Below, piece by piece: positions 34,205-44,984 of a stretch of DNA of 64,000 nucleotides. The position numbers were made by a program, and so were the translations under genes. The stretch lies in contig ML679969.1 in the NCBI GenBank assembly GCA_007922225.1, positions 21,334,650 to 21,398,649 on the forward strand. Reading direction: 5' to 3'. A model generated the notes under the pieces. The model did not search any database. It was not told the DNA's origin and saw nothing but the letters and a program-made list of their open reading frames with translations. The DNA is from Emydura subglobosa. Its lineage: Eukaryota > Chordata > Testudines > Chelidae. How positions within the stretch are numbered: position 1 is the stretch's first letter; every line of letters begins with the position of its first letter.

Positions 34205-34970
34205 CCGTCCATGTCTAGGGTAGCCACCTGAAAATGCCAAGGTCAGGGCAGGCTGTAAAAGGAGAGCAGATTCTCCCAGCACTGGTGGGTGACACTGAAG
34301 TCAGACTTCCCAAACAGTGCTTCTGATTCTCCACACTAGTTATCAAGAAGCCAAATGAATATATACACAGCCCCATTTACTGTATTTCAGTCTCCAGCTC
34401 CCAATCAGCCACTAGGTCCAGTAAAGAGACCAGTTATTTAAACTCTATGCTCTTTACCAAAAAGGTTTCTCCTGACCCCAAAGGGTCAGCCACAGTACCA
34501 GATGAATATAAGTTTAGATCTTACCCAAAATACCATGCTGCCAGCCAATCCTTTAGTAACTAAAACTAAAGGTTTATTATAAAAAGAAAGACACAAACTA
34601 TAAGAGCAGTGTTAGAGGATTAAATCAATCAGATACATACAAATGATTTGAAAGTCCATATATATCAGGTTTCTAGAAGAATTGTGAAGTTTGCAGGCTT
34701 GTATAGTCTCTCTGGTGTACATCCAGTGCCTGGATGGGTCTCAGTCCTTTGTTTCACAGCTTCAGTTCGGTTCAGTTCAGTTGTAGATGAGTTGATCCAA
34801 AGGTAGGTGAAGACTGAAGACAAAGACAGACTAAAGACAAAATGGATGTTGTGCAGCTGCCTTTTATGTCCTTTGGCTTTTGCCATGCTGCTTGTGGAAT
34901 TTTACAGGAATAAAATGAAGTCCAGAGTCACATGAGTAAATCCTGGTGACTCATCAGGTATATCCCTGGC
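34205..34970 (-). mobile_element. LTR, family C, antisense copy
   Basis: AGGTCAGGGCAGGCTGTAAA, AGGAGAGCAGATTCTCCCA, CCCAATCAGCCACTAGGTCC and AACTAAAGGTTTATTATAAA (reversed AATAAA) are present. The first three are found as reverse complement at 39925-40145. The remaining part matches a turtle LTR pattern. It directly follows the family-B copy, so two LTRs are juxtaposed. Confidence 0.65.
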
Positions 34971-35540
34971 TTCTCCTTCAGGGCTCCTTGTACCTGTGAA
35001 TTTCTTAACGGGCCATTAAGCAGGCTATTGCTGCAGCCATCCTGTCTGGGGTGTTGCCCAGACACAGCACAATTTGTGATTTTTCCTTGCTTGTCTTTTT
35101 CCAACATGGATTCTGGTGGAACTACAATGCCTGTTAGCGGCGTGTGTCTTTACTGGTTTGCCCCCCTGACTTTTGTGCTGCTGCTGGCCTTCAGAGCTGG
35201 GTGGCCAGAAAGTCACTGAAAGGGATCCTGCTTGTGCAGTATAACTTCAGGCACACATCTTGCAGAGACTTTCATGGCTACTTGATGAACAATCAACCAT
35301 TGCTGAGAAAGAGAGACTCTACAGCGAAATATGTATGGGCACAACAGGAAGAAGAGCAGCAGGAAAGGACTGACTGCATGTAAAAAGGTACATTTACATT
35401 TGATTTATATTTATTTTTGAGGACATTACACTTGATAGTATAAATGTTAGCTATTCAAAGTAGAAAGAAACTGTACAGTAGAAACTGTCCCCCTTCCCCT
35501 CCAACTCCTCTTCTCCCTAGCAGTGTCCTCCATTTGGGAT
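34971..35540. other. Unassigned stretch
   Basis: No repeat or exon recognised. Short frames only. Near 35395-35460 the sequence becomes AT-rich without structure. Confidence 0.3.
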
Positions 35541-35880
35541 TTTGAAATATGGTGACCCTAATCCAAGTGAGTTCTCTAACCACTGCTCTATTGGGTAAAA
35601 TGGGGCTGGTGAATCTCTGTGGGCTGAACTGGCTCAAGCACCTAACTCCAGCAGAGAGTACGTGGCTGTGAATTCCAAACAGAGATAGGCACCTCCCTCT
35701 GGGCCAGCATAAGCCCCACCCCTCTCCTTAGCATTACCTATTGGCTATCTTAGGCAGTTCCCCACTCAGCTTTCTGGCTTCTGTGATCCTCATTCTTAGG
35801 CACCTAATTCTCCCCATGCACTGGAGAGGGAGCCTGGGTGCACAGCAAGAGACTGTGAATTCCTCAGGGTAGCAGGGTGC
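35541..35880. repeat. Interspersed repeat with TAGGCACCTAATTC motif
   Basis: GAGTTCTCTAACCACTGCTC, AGCACCTAACTCCAGC, TAGGCACCTCCCTCTGGG and TTCTTAGGCACCTAATTC resemble the family at 29355-29485 and 54360-55080. It ends where the Harbinger-type copy H2 begins. Confidence 0.5.
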
Positions 35881-35888
35881 CCAAAAGT

Positions 35889-36340
35889 TAGGACATGTCT
35901 ACATTATACACTTTGCTCAATGCAAATTATGTCAGTATAAGGACATCACAGCGTAACCCCCATCCATATGCTACTTAGCTCCTTGCATTGGTGCTGCACA
36001 TACTCACAATGGGGCCATAGATAGCATGCATATCCCTATTCTGGTACTAGTCCACCTTGCCACAGAGTACATCAACCAAAAGGACTGCTTTTCTATGATT
36101 GTACAAGTGGCCTTCTTTCCCAACCAGTGGATTACCACTGACAATGCTGAAATGCCTGGGGGTCCCAACCTAACCCTTGCTCCTCTGCCTCATGAAACCA
36201 TACCCCCGGCCACATGGACAGCACCAAGAAAAGATTCAGCTACTAGCTCAGCAGGTGCAGAATGACAGTTGAATGTGCTTTTGGTACATTGGAGGGCTGC
36301 TGACATTGTTTACACACAAGCATGGATCTTAGTGGGAAAA
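35889..36340 (+). pseudogene. HARBI1-like transposase (ORF2) C-terminal remnant and terminus, copy H2
   Basis: The element begins with ACATGTCTACATTATACAC, an inverted counterpart of the H1 end. From about 36050 the plus strand encodes YINQKDCFSMIVQ and FFPNQWITTDNAEMPG. After a frameshift comes MTVECAFGTLE at 36262-36294. In HARBI1-type transposases this last motif is the conserved segment carrying the catalytic glutamate of the DDE triad (as in TVECAFGRLK). The N-terminal half is deleted and the frame is broken, so it is inactive. H1 retains the N-terminal part instead, so the two copies are complementary fragments of one family. Confidence 0.75.
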
Positions 36341-36829
36341 AAAAGGGACCAAAGTTGTTCCCAAGGCAGAAGGAAAGCAGCAGTCTGCCGAGTTTGAACA
36401 GCCAGACACAAAAGCTATTAAAAGAGTTCAGTGTGGAGCTATGTGGCAAGGGAGGCCTAGAAAAAGCCAGTGAGCCACAATGATGTGGTGTGGGGGCCTG
36501 ATTTGCCTGGCCCTGTTGTTCTGGGGCTATGAGGAACTGTGTGGTGCTTGCTACACATTTATAATTATTACACTGTGCTTGTCACTGATCCCATGTGTTC
36601 TGTCACCCTACACAGCAGGTAGTGGGCGCTTTTAGTAGCACTTGGTAATCTGCAGCATATGTTGTGAGGTGATAAAAATTAATTATTTACCAAAAAATAG
36701 ATTGTTTTTTCGTACCAAAACCAGTGAGAAAAACCAGTGTGCAATGACAAACTAAATACAATAACTCTTCTAAAATAAATGAATGGACCAGAACTGAACA
36801 AGGGGAAATAATATTCTTACAGCAGCCAT
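36341..36829. mobile_element. Tail-to-tail spacer of Harbinger-type copy H2
   Basis: AT-rich spacer that aligns as reverse complement with 24401-24790 of copy H1, including GGGGAAATAATATTCTTAC, the CAACATATGCTGC-like segment and CACCACACAGTTCCT/CACATGATTCCT. It includes a run of A at 36338-36347. Confidence 0.7.
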
Positions 36830-37227
36830 GGCTTTCAGAGGTCAGAGAATGTTTGTTCTTAATGTCCCCATTGTGTGGAGTGGTGTAGGTAGGGTTAAGG
36901 CCCATGATGCCATGTGGAGTGTTTACAGAAGTGCTAACATGGAGTTCTCCATTGACTGCAAAGGGAGTCAATGTGATTCTTGAGCCTGTAGGTTAACAGG
37001 AGCCTGCAACATTTGTGCTTGCTGCCGGAGAAGTCCCATTATGTCCTAGTGCATCGTCCTCTCTGACTCCTGTACCTTTTACCTGTCCCCTCTTTACCTT
37101 TCCATACTGTTTGCAATATTCACCCTCCAGACCCTCTGCTCACAGTCTGATGCAGCACTTGCTTGCAGGATCTCCCCAAACATGTCACCCTGTGTTCTCT
37201 CCTTTCTCTTCCCTAACATGATCAGGC
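36830..37227 (-). pseudogene. Harbinger-type ORF1 C-terminal remnant, copy H2 (left of the LTR insertion)
   Basis: The minus strand reads KRKERTQGDMFGEILQASA, then SDCEQRVWRVNIANSMER, a stop, and IMGLLRQQAQML-type sequence. This is characteristic of MSANTD-like Harbinger ORF1 proteins, whose C-terminal basic/coiled region precedes an LLRQQ segment. It is interrupted upstream at 37228 by a solo LTR. The preceding coding sequence resumes at 38313-38420. Confidence 0.75.
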
Positions 37228-38312
37228 TGTGACAGTCTGTATCCATATGTTCACCCCCTTTTAGAGGATAATGATACATCTTGTACAAGTATGCCTTGTG
37301 AGGTATCATTTGAAAATTCGTGATTTGCTGATCATTATTGTCCTGGTAAAATATGTGTGGTAACATTGTATGTAAAATTATAAAATTCTGTGGTGTGATA
37401 TCACTGGGACATGTTCCACTATGTTCTGGAGGAACCAGTTCCCCCAGAAGCAAAAGGCTAGCCAGTACCTCAGCAAGGTGTCAGCAAGATCAAATGGACC
37501 ATCACCTGATTAAGTGGCCACTCTTCAGCAGGAGAGAGGGTGTAGGCAAAAAATCTGCATTTCGGACAAAGAAATAGCTTGAGGTTCCTGTCCACACAGA
37601 CTTTCTATCTCCTGACCCTCAGCTAGAGATGATGCTTGCACGAGAGAGGGCTATAAGAGGAAAGAACAAATGCCCCAAATCATCTCTCCCTTTATCTCTA
37701 CCAATGGCATCAATAACACCTGAAGAACTAAGCAGCAGCATTGAACTAAAGAGAGATCCTGATGGAAGGATTCAGCCAGTAAGCCTGTTGGAACTTGTGG
37801 TAGAGAAACCTTTGCTTTGACTTCACTTAGCTTGTTAAATTGGGTATCAGTTGCGTTTTATCTTTTATTTCTTTGTAACCAATTCTGACTTTTATGCCTC
37901 ATTACTTTAATCACTTAAAATCTATCTTTCTGCAGTTAATAATGTGTTTTGTCATTTTATTTAAAGCAATGTGTTTGGACTGAAGTGTTTGGGAAACTTC
38001 ATTTGGGACAATAGAATTTGTGCATATCATTTTCTATTAATGAACTGACAGACTTTATATGAGCTTGCATTGTCCAGGAGGGTGCTGGGCAGTACAAGAT
38101 GAACATTTCTAGGGGAAAGTCTTGGACTGGGAGTTTGCTGGTGTTACCCTGCAGCGTAATTCAAGAGTGGTTGTCTATAGCTCTCATACCATATAGCTGG
38201 GGGTGATTTACATGCCGTAGGCTGTGTGTGGGCAGAACAGGAGTGTTTGCTCTCACAGTGAAGGACTGTAAAAGGCACCCCAGGTTGGAGAATTACCCTG
38301 GGTAATGTCACA
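37228..38312 (+). mobile_element. Solo LTR inserted in Harbinger copy H2
   Basis: The 1085-bp sequence begins TGTGACAGTCTG and ends AATGTCACA, so its ends are TGTGACA and TGTCACA, a perfect inverted pair of LTR type (TG...CA). Both flanks belong to the same ORF1 sequence, as shown by contiguous alignment with copy H1 (23960-24080). The insertion is therefore real, with precise edges. GGATAATGATACATCTTGTA and AGTTTGTGCATATCATTTTC resemble a turtle LTR family. Internal genes are absent. A 4-6 bp target duplication is not obvious. Strand is a guess. Confidence 0.75.
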
Positions 38313-38487
38313 CAAGTGTTTTGTGGTGTGGAGGGGGTGCCCATCGAAGCTGCAATGGCAGCAGCGACAGATAAAACACACAGAGCTATGATTGTATGTA
38401 TAGTCACAATGGAAAGCAAAAGATAAATTTCAGAACTACCTTCCCTTGCTCCCCAAAAGTTTTAAAGATGATATGCTTATTGATACT
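38313..38487 (-). pseudogene. Harbinger-type ORF1 remnant, copy H2 (right of the LTR insertion)
   Basis: The reverse complement gives CTGTGTGTTTTATCTGTCGC, TGCTGCCATTGCAGCTTCG and ACCCCCTCCACACC. These align with H1 at 23965-24035 (GTGTGTGTTTTATCTGTTGC, TTCCCCCTCCACACC). It encodes the peptide VLSVAAAIAASMGTPSTP against VLSVAAASTVASRSSPSTP in H1. This proves the two ORF1 fragments flanking the LTR were once contiguous. Confidence 0.75.
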
Positions 38488-38844
38488 AGGGATATAAAAG
38501 CCTAGGGGAGAGCCACAGCTAGGCTCAACTCCTGTCGAGCAAGAGCAGCTGGGCAGCTCTTGCTCACAGTGAGGCGCCGAGCCCAGCACAGCTCCGCCCG
38601 CACATGCAGAGCGGTGGGGTGGGGAAGAGCCGCAGCTGGGCTTGGCTCAGCTCCCCACGAGCGAGAATTGTCCAGCTATGGCTCTGCACGTGAAGCAGGG
38701 GGGGGGACGCAGCTAGGCAACTCTTGCTTGGCAGTGAGGAGCTGAGCTCAGCATGGCTTCCCCCACCTCACACGTTTAACCATTTAAACATTCTATTTTT
38801 AGAATGTTTAAACAGATTCTTTATTAAACTAATTTTTACATCCC
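38488..38844. mobile_element. 357-bp inverted-repeat element with an internal perfect hairpin
   Basis: It begins AGGGATATAAAAG and ends TTTTACATCCC, a short terminal inverted repeat. The body contains two similar GC-rich segments (CCACAGCTAGGCTCAACTCC and CCGCAGCTGGGCTTGGCTCAG). Near its right end is a perfect 12-bp hairpin (38783-38794 / 38801-38812). The AGGGATGTAAAA...TTTTACATCCC design matches a common turtle repeat from memory. Superfamily unresolved. Confidence 0.65.
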
Positions 38845-39119
38845 AAACTGATACTCCAGCCTTGGAGTGCCTGTGCACAGCATTACTCTCCAGCCCCAGC
38901 CACAGTGAGTGTAGACCAGCATAGGCATGAGTGTGGGGAAAATGAGGAAAACTTTGGGCCCTGTTCCCATGAGCAGGAAATTAGGGCAATGACCCTAAGC
39001 ACTGGCACCATTTTCCATAGGCAGTGGCAATTTTAGCTGATCTCTCACTCCCGAGGTAACAAAAGCCCAGAAAGCACAGCTGCTGCTGGCATCCCAAAGG
39101 CGCCTCAGCCCATATTCCA
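38845..39119. other. Short unassigned stretch, possibly part of Harbinger copy H2
   Basis: Lies between the inverted-repeat element and block R. By position it would be inside copy H2. No coding motif recognised. Confidence 0.3.
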
Positions 39120-39346
39120 CTAGGTTGTTTACTGCAATGGTGCTTGCCAAAGTCATTGCAGACTGGCATGAGAAAGCATCCTACCACAGAGGAAGAAATA
39201 ATGCTGCCATCCCTAGAAACCTTTGGGAAAGGATTGCAGAGGGTCTCCTTGAAAGTTTCACTGAGATTTCTCTGGAGAGTTCAAGGGACATCCGTGTGTG
39301 TGTAAACAAACTGCTCGTCATGGCACGCCTGCTAACTCTACATGAT
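39120..39346 (+). mobile_element. Dispersed repeat block R, copy 2 (probable outer part of Harbinger copy H2)
   Basis: The plus strand reads AKVIADWHEKASYHRGRNNA followed by AIPRNLWERIAEGLLESF. It aligns with the minus-strand block at 22075-22330 over about 220 bp at DNA and peptide level. It lies on the outer side of ORF1 in copy H2 with the same relative orientation as in copy H1. Whether the frame encoded a protein is unclear; it may simply be conserved DNA. Confidence 0.65.
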
Positions 39347-39924
39347 AATGCAGTGTTGTTGTAGCCATGCTGGTCCCAAGATATTAGAAAGACAAGGTGA
39401 GGGAGGGAATATATTATATTGGACCAACTTCTGTTGATGAGAGAGACAAGCGTTCAAACTACACAGGGTTCTTCTTCAAGTCTGGGAAATGTAGTCGGGG
39501 TGTCTTAGCTAAATACCAGGTGTAACAGGTTGGTTAGCATAAGTAGTGGGGAAGTAGGTGACGGAGGGGGGGTGCAGTCGGAGAGGGGTTTATTTCCATA
39601 TAGAAGCAGGTTCTCTTGGGGTGTTTGGGTGGCCCGTTCCATGAGGTGATCTTCTTCTCTGGAGGAGTGTCCTAGTTTGGTGAACATGCTTTTAGGTTGT
39701 TAAGATGTATACCCTGGACTTTCTCTTCAGAGCATATTTTGTGGGAGCTGAGTGCCTGGCTGTAGATAACAGATTTCTTGGAGTGCTTGGGGTAGTTACG
39801 CGATCTGTGAAAGTAGGTGTGATGATCCATGGGTTCCTTGTATATGGTCGTCTGTATTGATCTGGTAATCTGGTTGATCCTTTGGCAGGATCAGGAGAGC
39901 ATTTTATACAGTGAGCAGAGTTAT
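39347..39924 (-). mobile_element. Penelope-like (or related) retroelement tail, antisense
   Basis: GTTGTAGCCATGCTGGTCCC, AGATATTAGAAAGACAAGG, TTGGACCAACTTCTGTTGA and TGAGAGAGACAAGCGTTC form the very common reptile repeat end. On the minus strand, segments such as LNNLKACSPN / MFTKLGHSSREEDHLMERAT resemble the region between reverse transcriptase and C-terminus in Penelope-like elements. It is broken by stops. The family name is from memory and a different non-LTR origin is possible. Confidence 0.5.
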
Positions 39925-40145
39925 AAATAACTTCTCACTGTACTGGACCTAGTTGCTGATTGGGTGCCAAAGACTGAAATGCAACTTCTTGTTTTAGCTT
40001 CTTGATAGCCAGTGTGGGGAATCAGGAGCACTGTTTGTAACTGGTTGGTGAATCTAATTTCAGTGTTAGCCACCAGTTTGGGAGAATCTGCTCTCCTTTT
40101 TGCAGCCTGCCCTGATCTTGACATTTTCAGGTGAGCTACTCTAGG
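39925..40145 (+). mobile_element. LTR, family C fragment
   Basis: Its reverse complement aligns with 34205-34460: GATCAGGGCAGGCTGCAAAA, AGGAGAGCAGATTCTCCCA, CCAATCAGCAACTAGGTCCAG. Orientation is opposite to that copy. Truncated to about 220 bp. Confidence 0.7.
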
Positions 40146-40284
40146 CACATACGGGTCTCAGTGATGTTTATTAAGGATTTCACAGTCTATTTTCTTCCTG
40201 AAGCAATCAATGTAATGATCAAGAGTGTGGTTTTATCCGCTGTGGGTTGTCACCAGAGAAGTAGATTGCATCATGGAATGGGCC

Positions 40285-40790
40285 AACTGTTACACCCTGT
40301 GTCGGATGATAATATCCAAGAAACCCCGTATTTGCCAATGTAATATCATTATGAAATGTTCTGTACAAAGTACACCTTGTTTGGTATTATTTTAAAAGTC
40401 CTGATCTGTTAAACATTAATAGCCGGTTGGATTTGTACGGGAAGATTTTTATAGACCAGTAAAAAGACCAGAGACCATGTGATGGTGTAATATTGATTAT
40501 CATATTTGTTGCTAACAGCAGCTGAAATTGGTAGGTCTTTCTGCAGGTCTGTGCAGCCTTGGCATAACTAAGCCAGAAGGGCAGCAGGGAAGGGTAGCTT
40601 CTTGCTCAACCTTTGCCTGACCCTGCACCCCTCCGTGATGCTCTGGTGGATGTGCTGGGATCTGTGTTTCAAGAAAAGACCAAGAAGCTTATTTATGCAT
40701 GCCCTCTAGGAGATGTTTGTTTGGGCCTCAAGATATTCATATTCTGTACAAACACATCTAGTTAATTAGTACTCTGAGGTGACCTCTTGA
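40285..40790 (+). mobile_element. LTR-like repeat
   Basis: TGTTACACCCTGTGTCGG, AATATCATTATGAAATGTTC and TACACCTTGTTTGGTATTATT resemble the start of the solo LTR at 37228 (column of TCATTTGAAAATTCG/GATTTGCTGATCATTA-type motifs) in design, though not closely in sequence. Probably another LTR of turtle type. Its ends are uncertain. Confidence 0.4.
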
Positions 40791-41264
40791 TTAGCTTTTG
40801 AAACTGCTTGCCCAACAAGTATTTTCTTTTTTTCTTGATGTATTATTGTCTACCACCAAGAATAAATGGGTGGAGGAGAGGATTGGACTCGTTGCGATCT
40901 CTTCTTGGACACAGCTTTGGGATCCTCCAATGGCAGCTGGAAGATCAGGCCAGCCAGAAAGCCGGCCGGCTGAGAAATCCTTCCAGATTGTCTCAGGGCT
41001 CAGCCTTTTCCTAGTCTCCTTTTCTTGAGAAAAGACTGTCCTTCCATTAATGGATTGCATGGCATGTAATTTGGGGCTAACACAGTCCTTTGGTAACTGC
41101 TGCAGATCATAGTGACCCCAGAATCACCTCTTATCCCACCCAAGGGCAGAGGTTACGCCCAGTCAGAATACAGGCAGAAGATTACATTGTGGGATATGAT
41201 GCTTTTCTTTTTTCCTCCTGAGCTGTAGCCTTCCCCCCTCAGAAAACAAATCAGCAATTTTTAT
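40791..41264. other. Unassigned stretch
   Basis: No exon or repeat recognised. The small frames at 40798-41060 on both strands have no domain. Confidence 0.3.
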
Positions 41265-41370
41265 CCTTATGCATTTTACAGAGGGGGGAAAACTGGAACT
41301 CAGCGAGGGGATAACTTGTCCAAGGTCATCCACTGACTGACTTCCCTTCTCTAGCCACTGTCACACACTG
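41265..41370 (+). mobile_element. MIR-like SINE fragment
   Basis: GCATTTTACAGAGGGGGGAA, AACTGGAACTCAGCGAGGGG and CTTGTCCAAGGTCATCCACTG are the core/3' signature of ancient tetrapod MIR-type SINEs (tRNA-derived, mobilised by L2). Diverged, as expected for an old copy. Confidence 0.65.
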
Positions 41371-42124
41371 CCTCACCACCATGACCTTTGCGTGGCAGCT
41401 ATACTCCTGCAGCCACATGATGATTCCACAATGGCGTTTTTGAGAACTGCTTTTAAAACTGGCTCCCATGTTACAGAGTTCTGAATAGCCAGGCAGCATA
41501 GCTCTGGGCTTCTGTTCAGGGTTAAATCTGGTAGCAATGGCAGTGAGTTTGGTTCATTTTTCACTGGGTTAGGAGGTATGTAGTCTGTAATTTATGCACA
41601 GTCTGTGGGAAGCTCTTTCAGTAACATTGCAGGTCTGTGCCAGCCATACTGCTGAGTAATAACTGTCACGGCCAGCAAGGAAAAGGCTACAGAGAGAAGC
41701 TGACACAGGAAACTCTTATACTTACAGCAGGGGACACCAGACTGCCAGAATAATGGAGACACCATCTTGTTCCCAGGAGAAGAGCTCAGTACCACTGAAA
41801 AAGGTAATGGCAATAGAGGCAACACCATTCTCATAATAACTGCACTCTGCTGTGAACAGACTGAGGAAGGGACGGCTCAAATACCTCTATCCTGTAAGGC
41901 CTCATTTCTTAGGATGGGACATGACATACTCTGCAAGACATTTGACAAAAGACTGGAGAATGCTGATTCCCCAAGTGTCTGAAGCACACCTTTGACATGG
42001 ATTGCAGGGGACAAGAAGAATCTGGGTTGCTGACTTCCCTAGATTTCTTTTGTATCACAGTAATTTTCAAAGGCCCCCTGTGACAGCCCCATTCACTGGC
42101 ATGAGGCTGTTGAAAACTAATATC

Positions 42125-42375
42125 TCTTTGCATTTATGTAGCATCTTTTACCCAGTGATCTAAAGTGCTTTACTACTATTAATTAAGTAGCCCTCACAAA
42201 CACTCTAGAGTAAACAGAGGTGCCTATGGGATCAGGCAGCTGCTGAACAGTGGTTTTGAGAAAGTTAATGGTGCCTAAATACCTTTGTGAATCTAGGCCA
42301 TAGTGAGTCAGTGTCTAGTCCAGGAGCCCAGGTCTCATGTTGTAACCACTGGATTATCAGCTCTCTCTAATATAG
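42125..42375 (+). mobile_element. MIR-like SINE with 5' part
   Basis: TTTGCATTTATGTAGCATCTT, CCAGTGATCTAAAGTGCTTT, CTATTAATTAAGTAGCCCTC and the tail GAGCCCAGGTCTCATGTTGT follow the order of a MIR-type or related SINE consensus. The middle also contains the AATACCTTTGTGAATCTAGG motif common in turtle repeats. Diverged and partly reshuffled. Confidence 0.6.
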
Positions 42376-43950
42376 CACTGACGTGTAATAACGTCACACA
42401 TCACCCCTCTCCTACCCCTGCTCCTTCTATCATAGCAGAGGACATGCTTCAAACCTGGCCATGGATACAATTACTATTGACAATAACATTGAGGAGAGAG
42501 GACACTTATTTTATACCCTTCCGTAGAATTAAAAATTTAGCTAGAAACTAGGGTGGTAATTCTGAGTCTGCTACCCAAGAGTTTTTAGGATGTGCCTACT
42601 CAGGCCGAGCTAAGAAATGGAGCCTTTTCAGAAGGAATGTCCACAGAAATCAGTACTCTGTGCCTTTCAGTACCCAAGTGCCTTTCTGGCAGTGATATTT
42701 GACAATGATATTATGTACCCAAATGTGAAACCAAGCTGGTGTCTCCTGTCCTATACCAGGGTGGAACTTACTGGGGATCAGGGAATTCATAAGTGGAATT
42801 AGTCTTATTGCTGCAGGCTTAGAGCACAGCTCGGTAGCTGCACTTACTGGAAATTCTGGCCAATATTCAGTCTCTACTGCTCTGGCTCTGGGGGTGGGGA
42901 CTGGACCCAGAATATGCAGCTTGAGAAAGGTGTCTTGTCTGGTGTAACAATCACTATTTGAAGCTGGGCCTCAGACTTTACTGCCACAGAGTGACATTTC
43001 CTAACAGTATAAAATGGTCTGGGTGGAAGGGTTTTATTGCAATTCTTCAACCATCAAATGCAAACATTTTCTCCTCCCCCCTTTTTCTCTCTTTCTCCTC
43101 TCTCTCTTTCTCCCAAGAAGCCTCTCTTGCTTTCCCTCTGTCCTGTTCACTCTCCATTATGTGTTCTCTCTGCAGCTATAATTTCATGGATTTGGCTGCA
43201 GCTGTTACATTGAGGCCGAGCAAATACAGATGCACTCTAATTGAATCCAGGAGTTTCCACCAGCAAGCATGAGCAGCTCCATAGCTGTCTGAAGAACACA
43301 GCCTTTGCTGTTGTGCTGAAATGCATGTGCAGCTGGGAGGGGGATTTGTCAGGACAATGCTGGATTTCTTTGGAAATATTCAGACAGGATATGGAGGTAC
43401 AGTAGGGGCTCTTAGAAAAACAAGAAAAGCTTTGGCTGAGTCAGAGAAACACCATCCATGGCTTTGCATGACATTAAGTAAATGCTTTCTGCCAGAGCTG
43501 GTGCTAGGCTTAAGCAGACTAAGCAGTTTCTTAGGACCCTGAGCAGCTCAGAGCCCATTTGCTTTTTATTATGTGTTGTGTGGGGCGGGAGGAGCAAAAA
43601 TATTCCTGCTTTGGGCCCCAATGGGCTAGCACCACCTCTACAAGACAGATCCTGCAAACTCCCAAACTGACCATAATAAGGAAACTGATCGGTAAATCAG
43701 GGGGGGAATCAAGAGGAAGGATTCCACCACTCACTCCCTGTTATCAGCCATGTGTTTCTCTGGAGGTACAAACAGCACACAAGGGGGTATGAGAGAATTT
43801 CCCTGGCAAAGGCACCTAGAGTACAGTGCATGCTGCTATGGCTATTCTACCTGGTGCTGCAGGCCACAGGCAGGGCTGGGGAGACTGCTATACCTTAGAG
43901 CAGCCACCAGTGCTGCCTTAAGGACACCGTGGGTTGTTTTGGTCCTTGAA
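42376..43950. other. Unassigned non-coding stretch
   Basis: It has a pyrimidine-rich run at 43065-43130. No gene or recognised repeat. Frames up to about 104 codons without domain support. Confidence 0.3.
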
Positions 43951-44076
43951 GCAGCCCAGAATCTGGATGGCTGTGCCTGTGACACTGCATATGCTCCCCA
44001 GCCCCTCTAAAGTGCAGCCCAGAATCTGGATGGCTGTGCCTGTGACACTGCACATGCTCCCCAGCCCCTCTAAAGT
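43951..44076. repeat. Near-identical 63-bp tandem duplication
   Basis: The 63-bp unit starting GCAGCCCAGAATCTGGATGG is present at 43951-44013 and again at 44014-44076. The copies differ by one base (GCATATGC against GCACATGC). It is exactly in phase (multiple of 3) but lies in no supported gene. The high identity implies a recent event. Confidence 0.95.
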
Positions 44077-44984
44077 GCTCAGCACTAAGGGGTGTCTCCC
44101 TCGTTCTTTCATGAAGTCCTAGCACTGGGAAGCACTGACACACATGCCTAATGTTATGCATGCGAGTAGTCCCATTGAATTCATGTGTGCATTTGAAGGC
44201 TCAGGACCATCCATTTAACCATAGCATGCCCAAGGACACGCACACTGGTGCTTTCTCTCTCCAGTGAACTATTCTTCATAACTATCATCATCAGTCACAA
44301 GACTAAAGAATTAAAGAGCCAATGTATTCTTATTTTTAACGCTTAGTAACCAGGGGCTAGAAGTAATAATAATAATAAAAAGCACTGGTAGAGGGAGTTA
44401 TACAGCAGAAGTGGAACTCGGCGTACATTCTTCCTGAGGATAAATGTGTGCTCAGAGAAAGCAAATCACACTAACTCTTTGTGTGGGAAGGAAAAGAGTT
44501 AAGAAAATGATCAGTAACTTTGGGATGGGGGGAAGGGAAATCTTACAACTCTGTAGTTATTAAATGAAACCAAATGTTTGGAAACCAAGACACTCAGTGA
44601 ATAGGAAAGTTTTCCAAATACGTTTGTATCCCAGACTTTTTCTTAAAGCTTCTTAGATCTCCAGGCTGTGGACATCTTAAACCCAGCTAGGTGAAACTTG
44701 GCCTTAGTTTGCATCAGGCCACATGGAGATTACTTGGGTCTGAATTGGCACCTTGAAGCCAGCCTGCCTAAGGGGCTGCTCATAGCTGCGCTGCCCCAGG
44801 AGCCAGCACAGTGACTGAATTGTGTCTCTGTTGCTGCTTCCCTCTTACTACCCCCTGGGGAAAGGAAGCTGTTCCAGATATTTTCATGGTGCAGTTTACT
44901 TCTGCCTCTGCACAAGCACAGGTCCATTTGAGCAGTGAGGTGGGATGGGAGTGGAGGGAAGGGGAAGAGATGTGTGGACATGTG
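44077..44984. other. Unassigned stretch
   Basis: Contains a short (AAT)n run near 44366-44380. No gene recognised. Minus-strand frames reaching into the alternating tract to the right are low-complexity artefacts. Confidence 0.3.
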
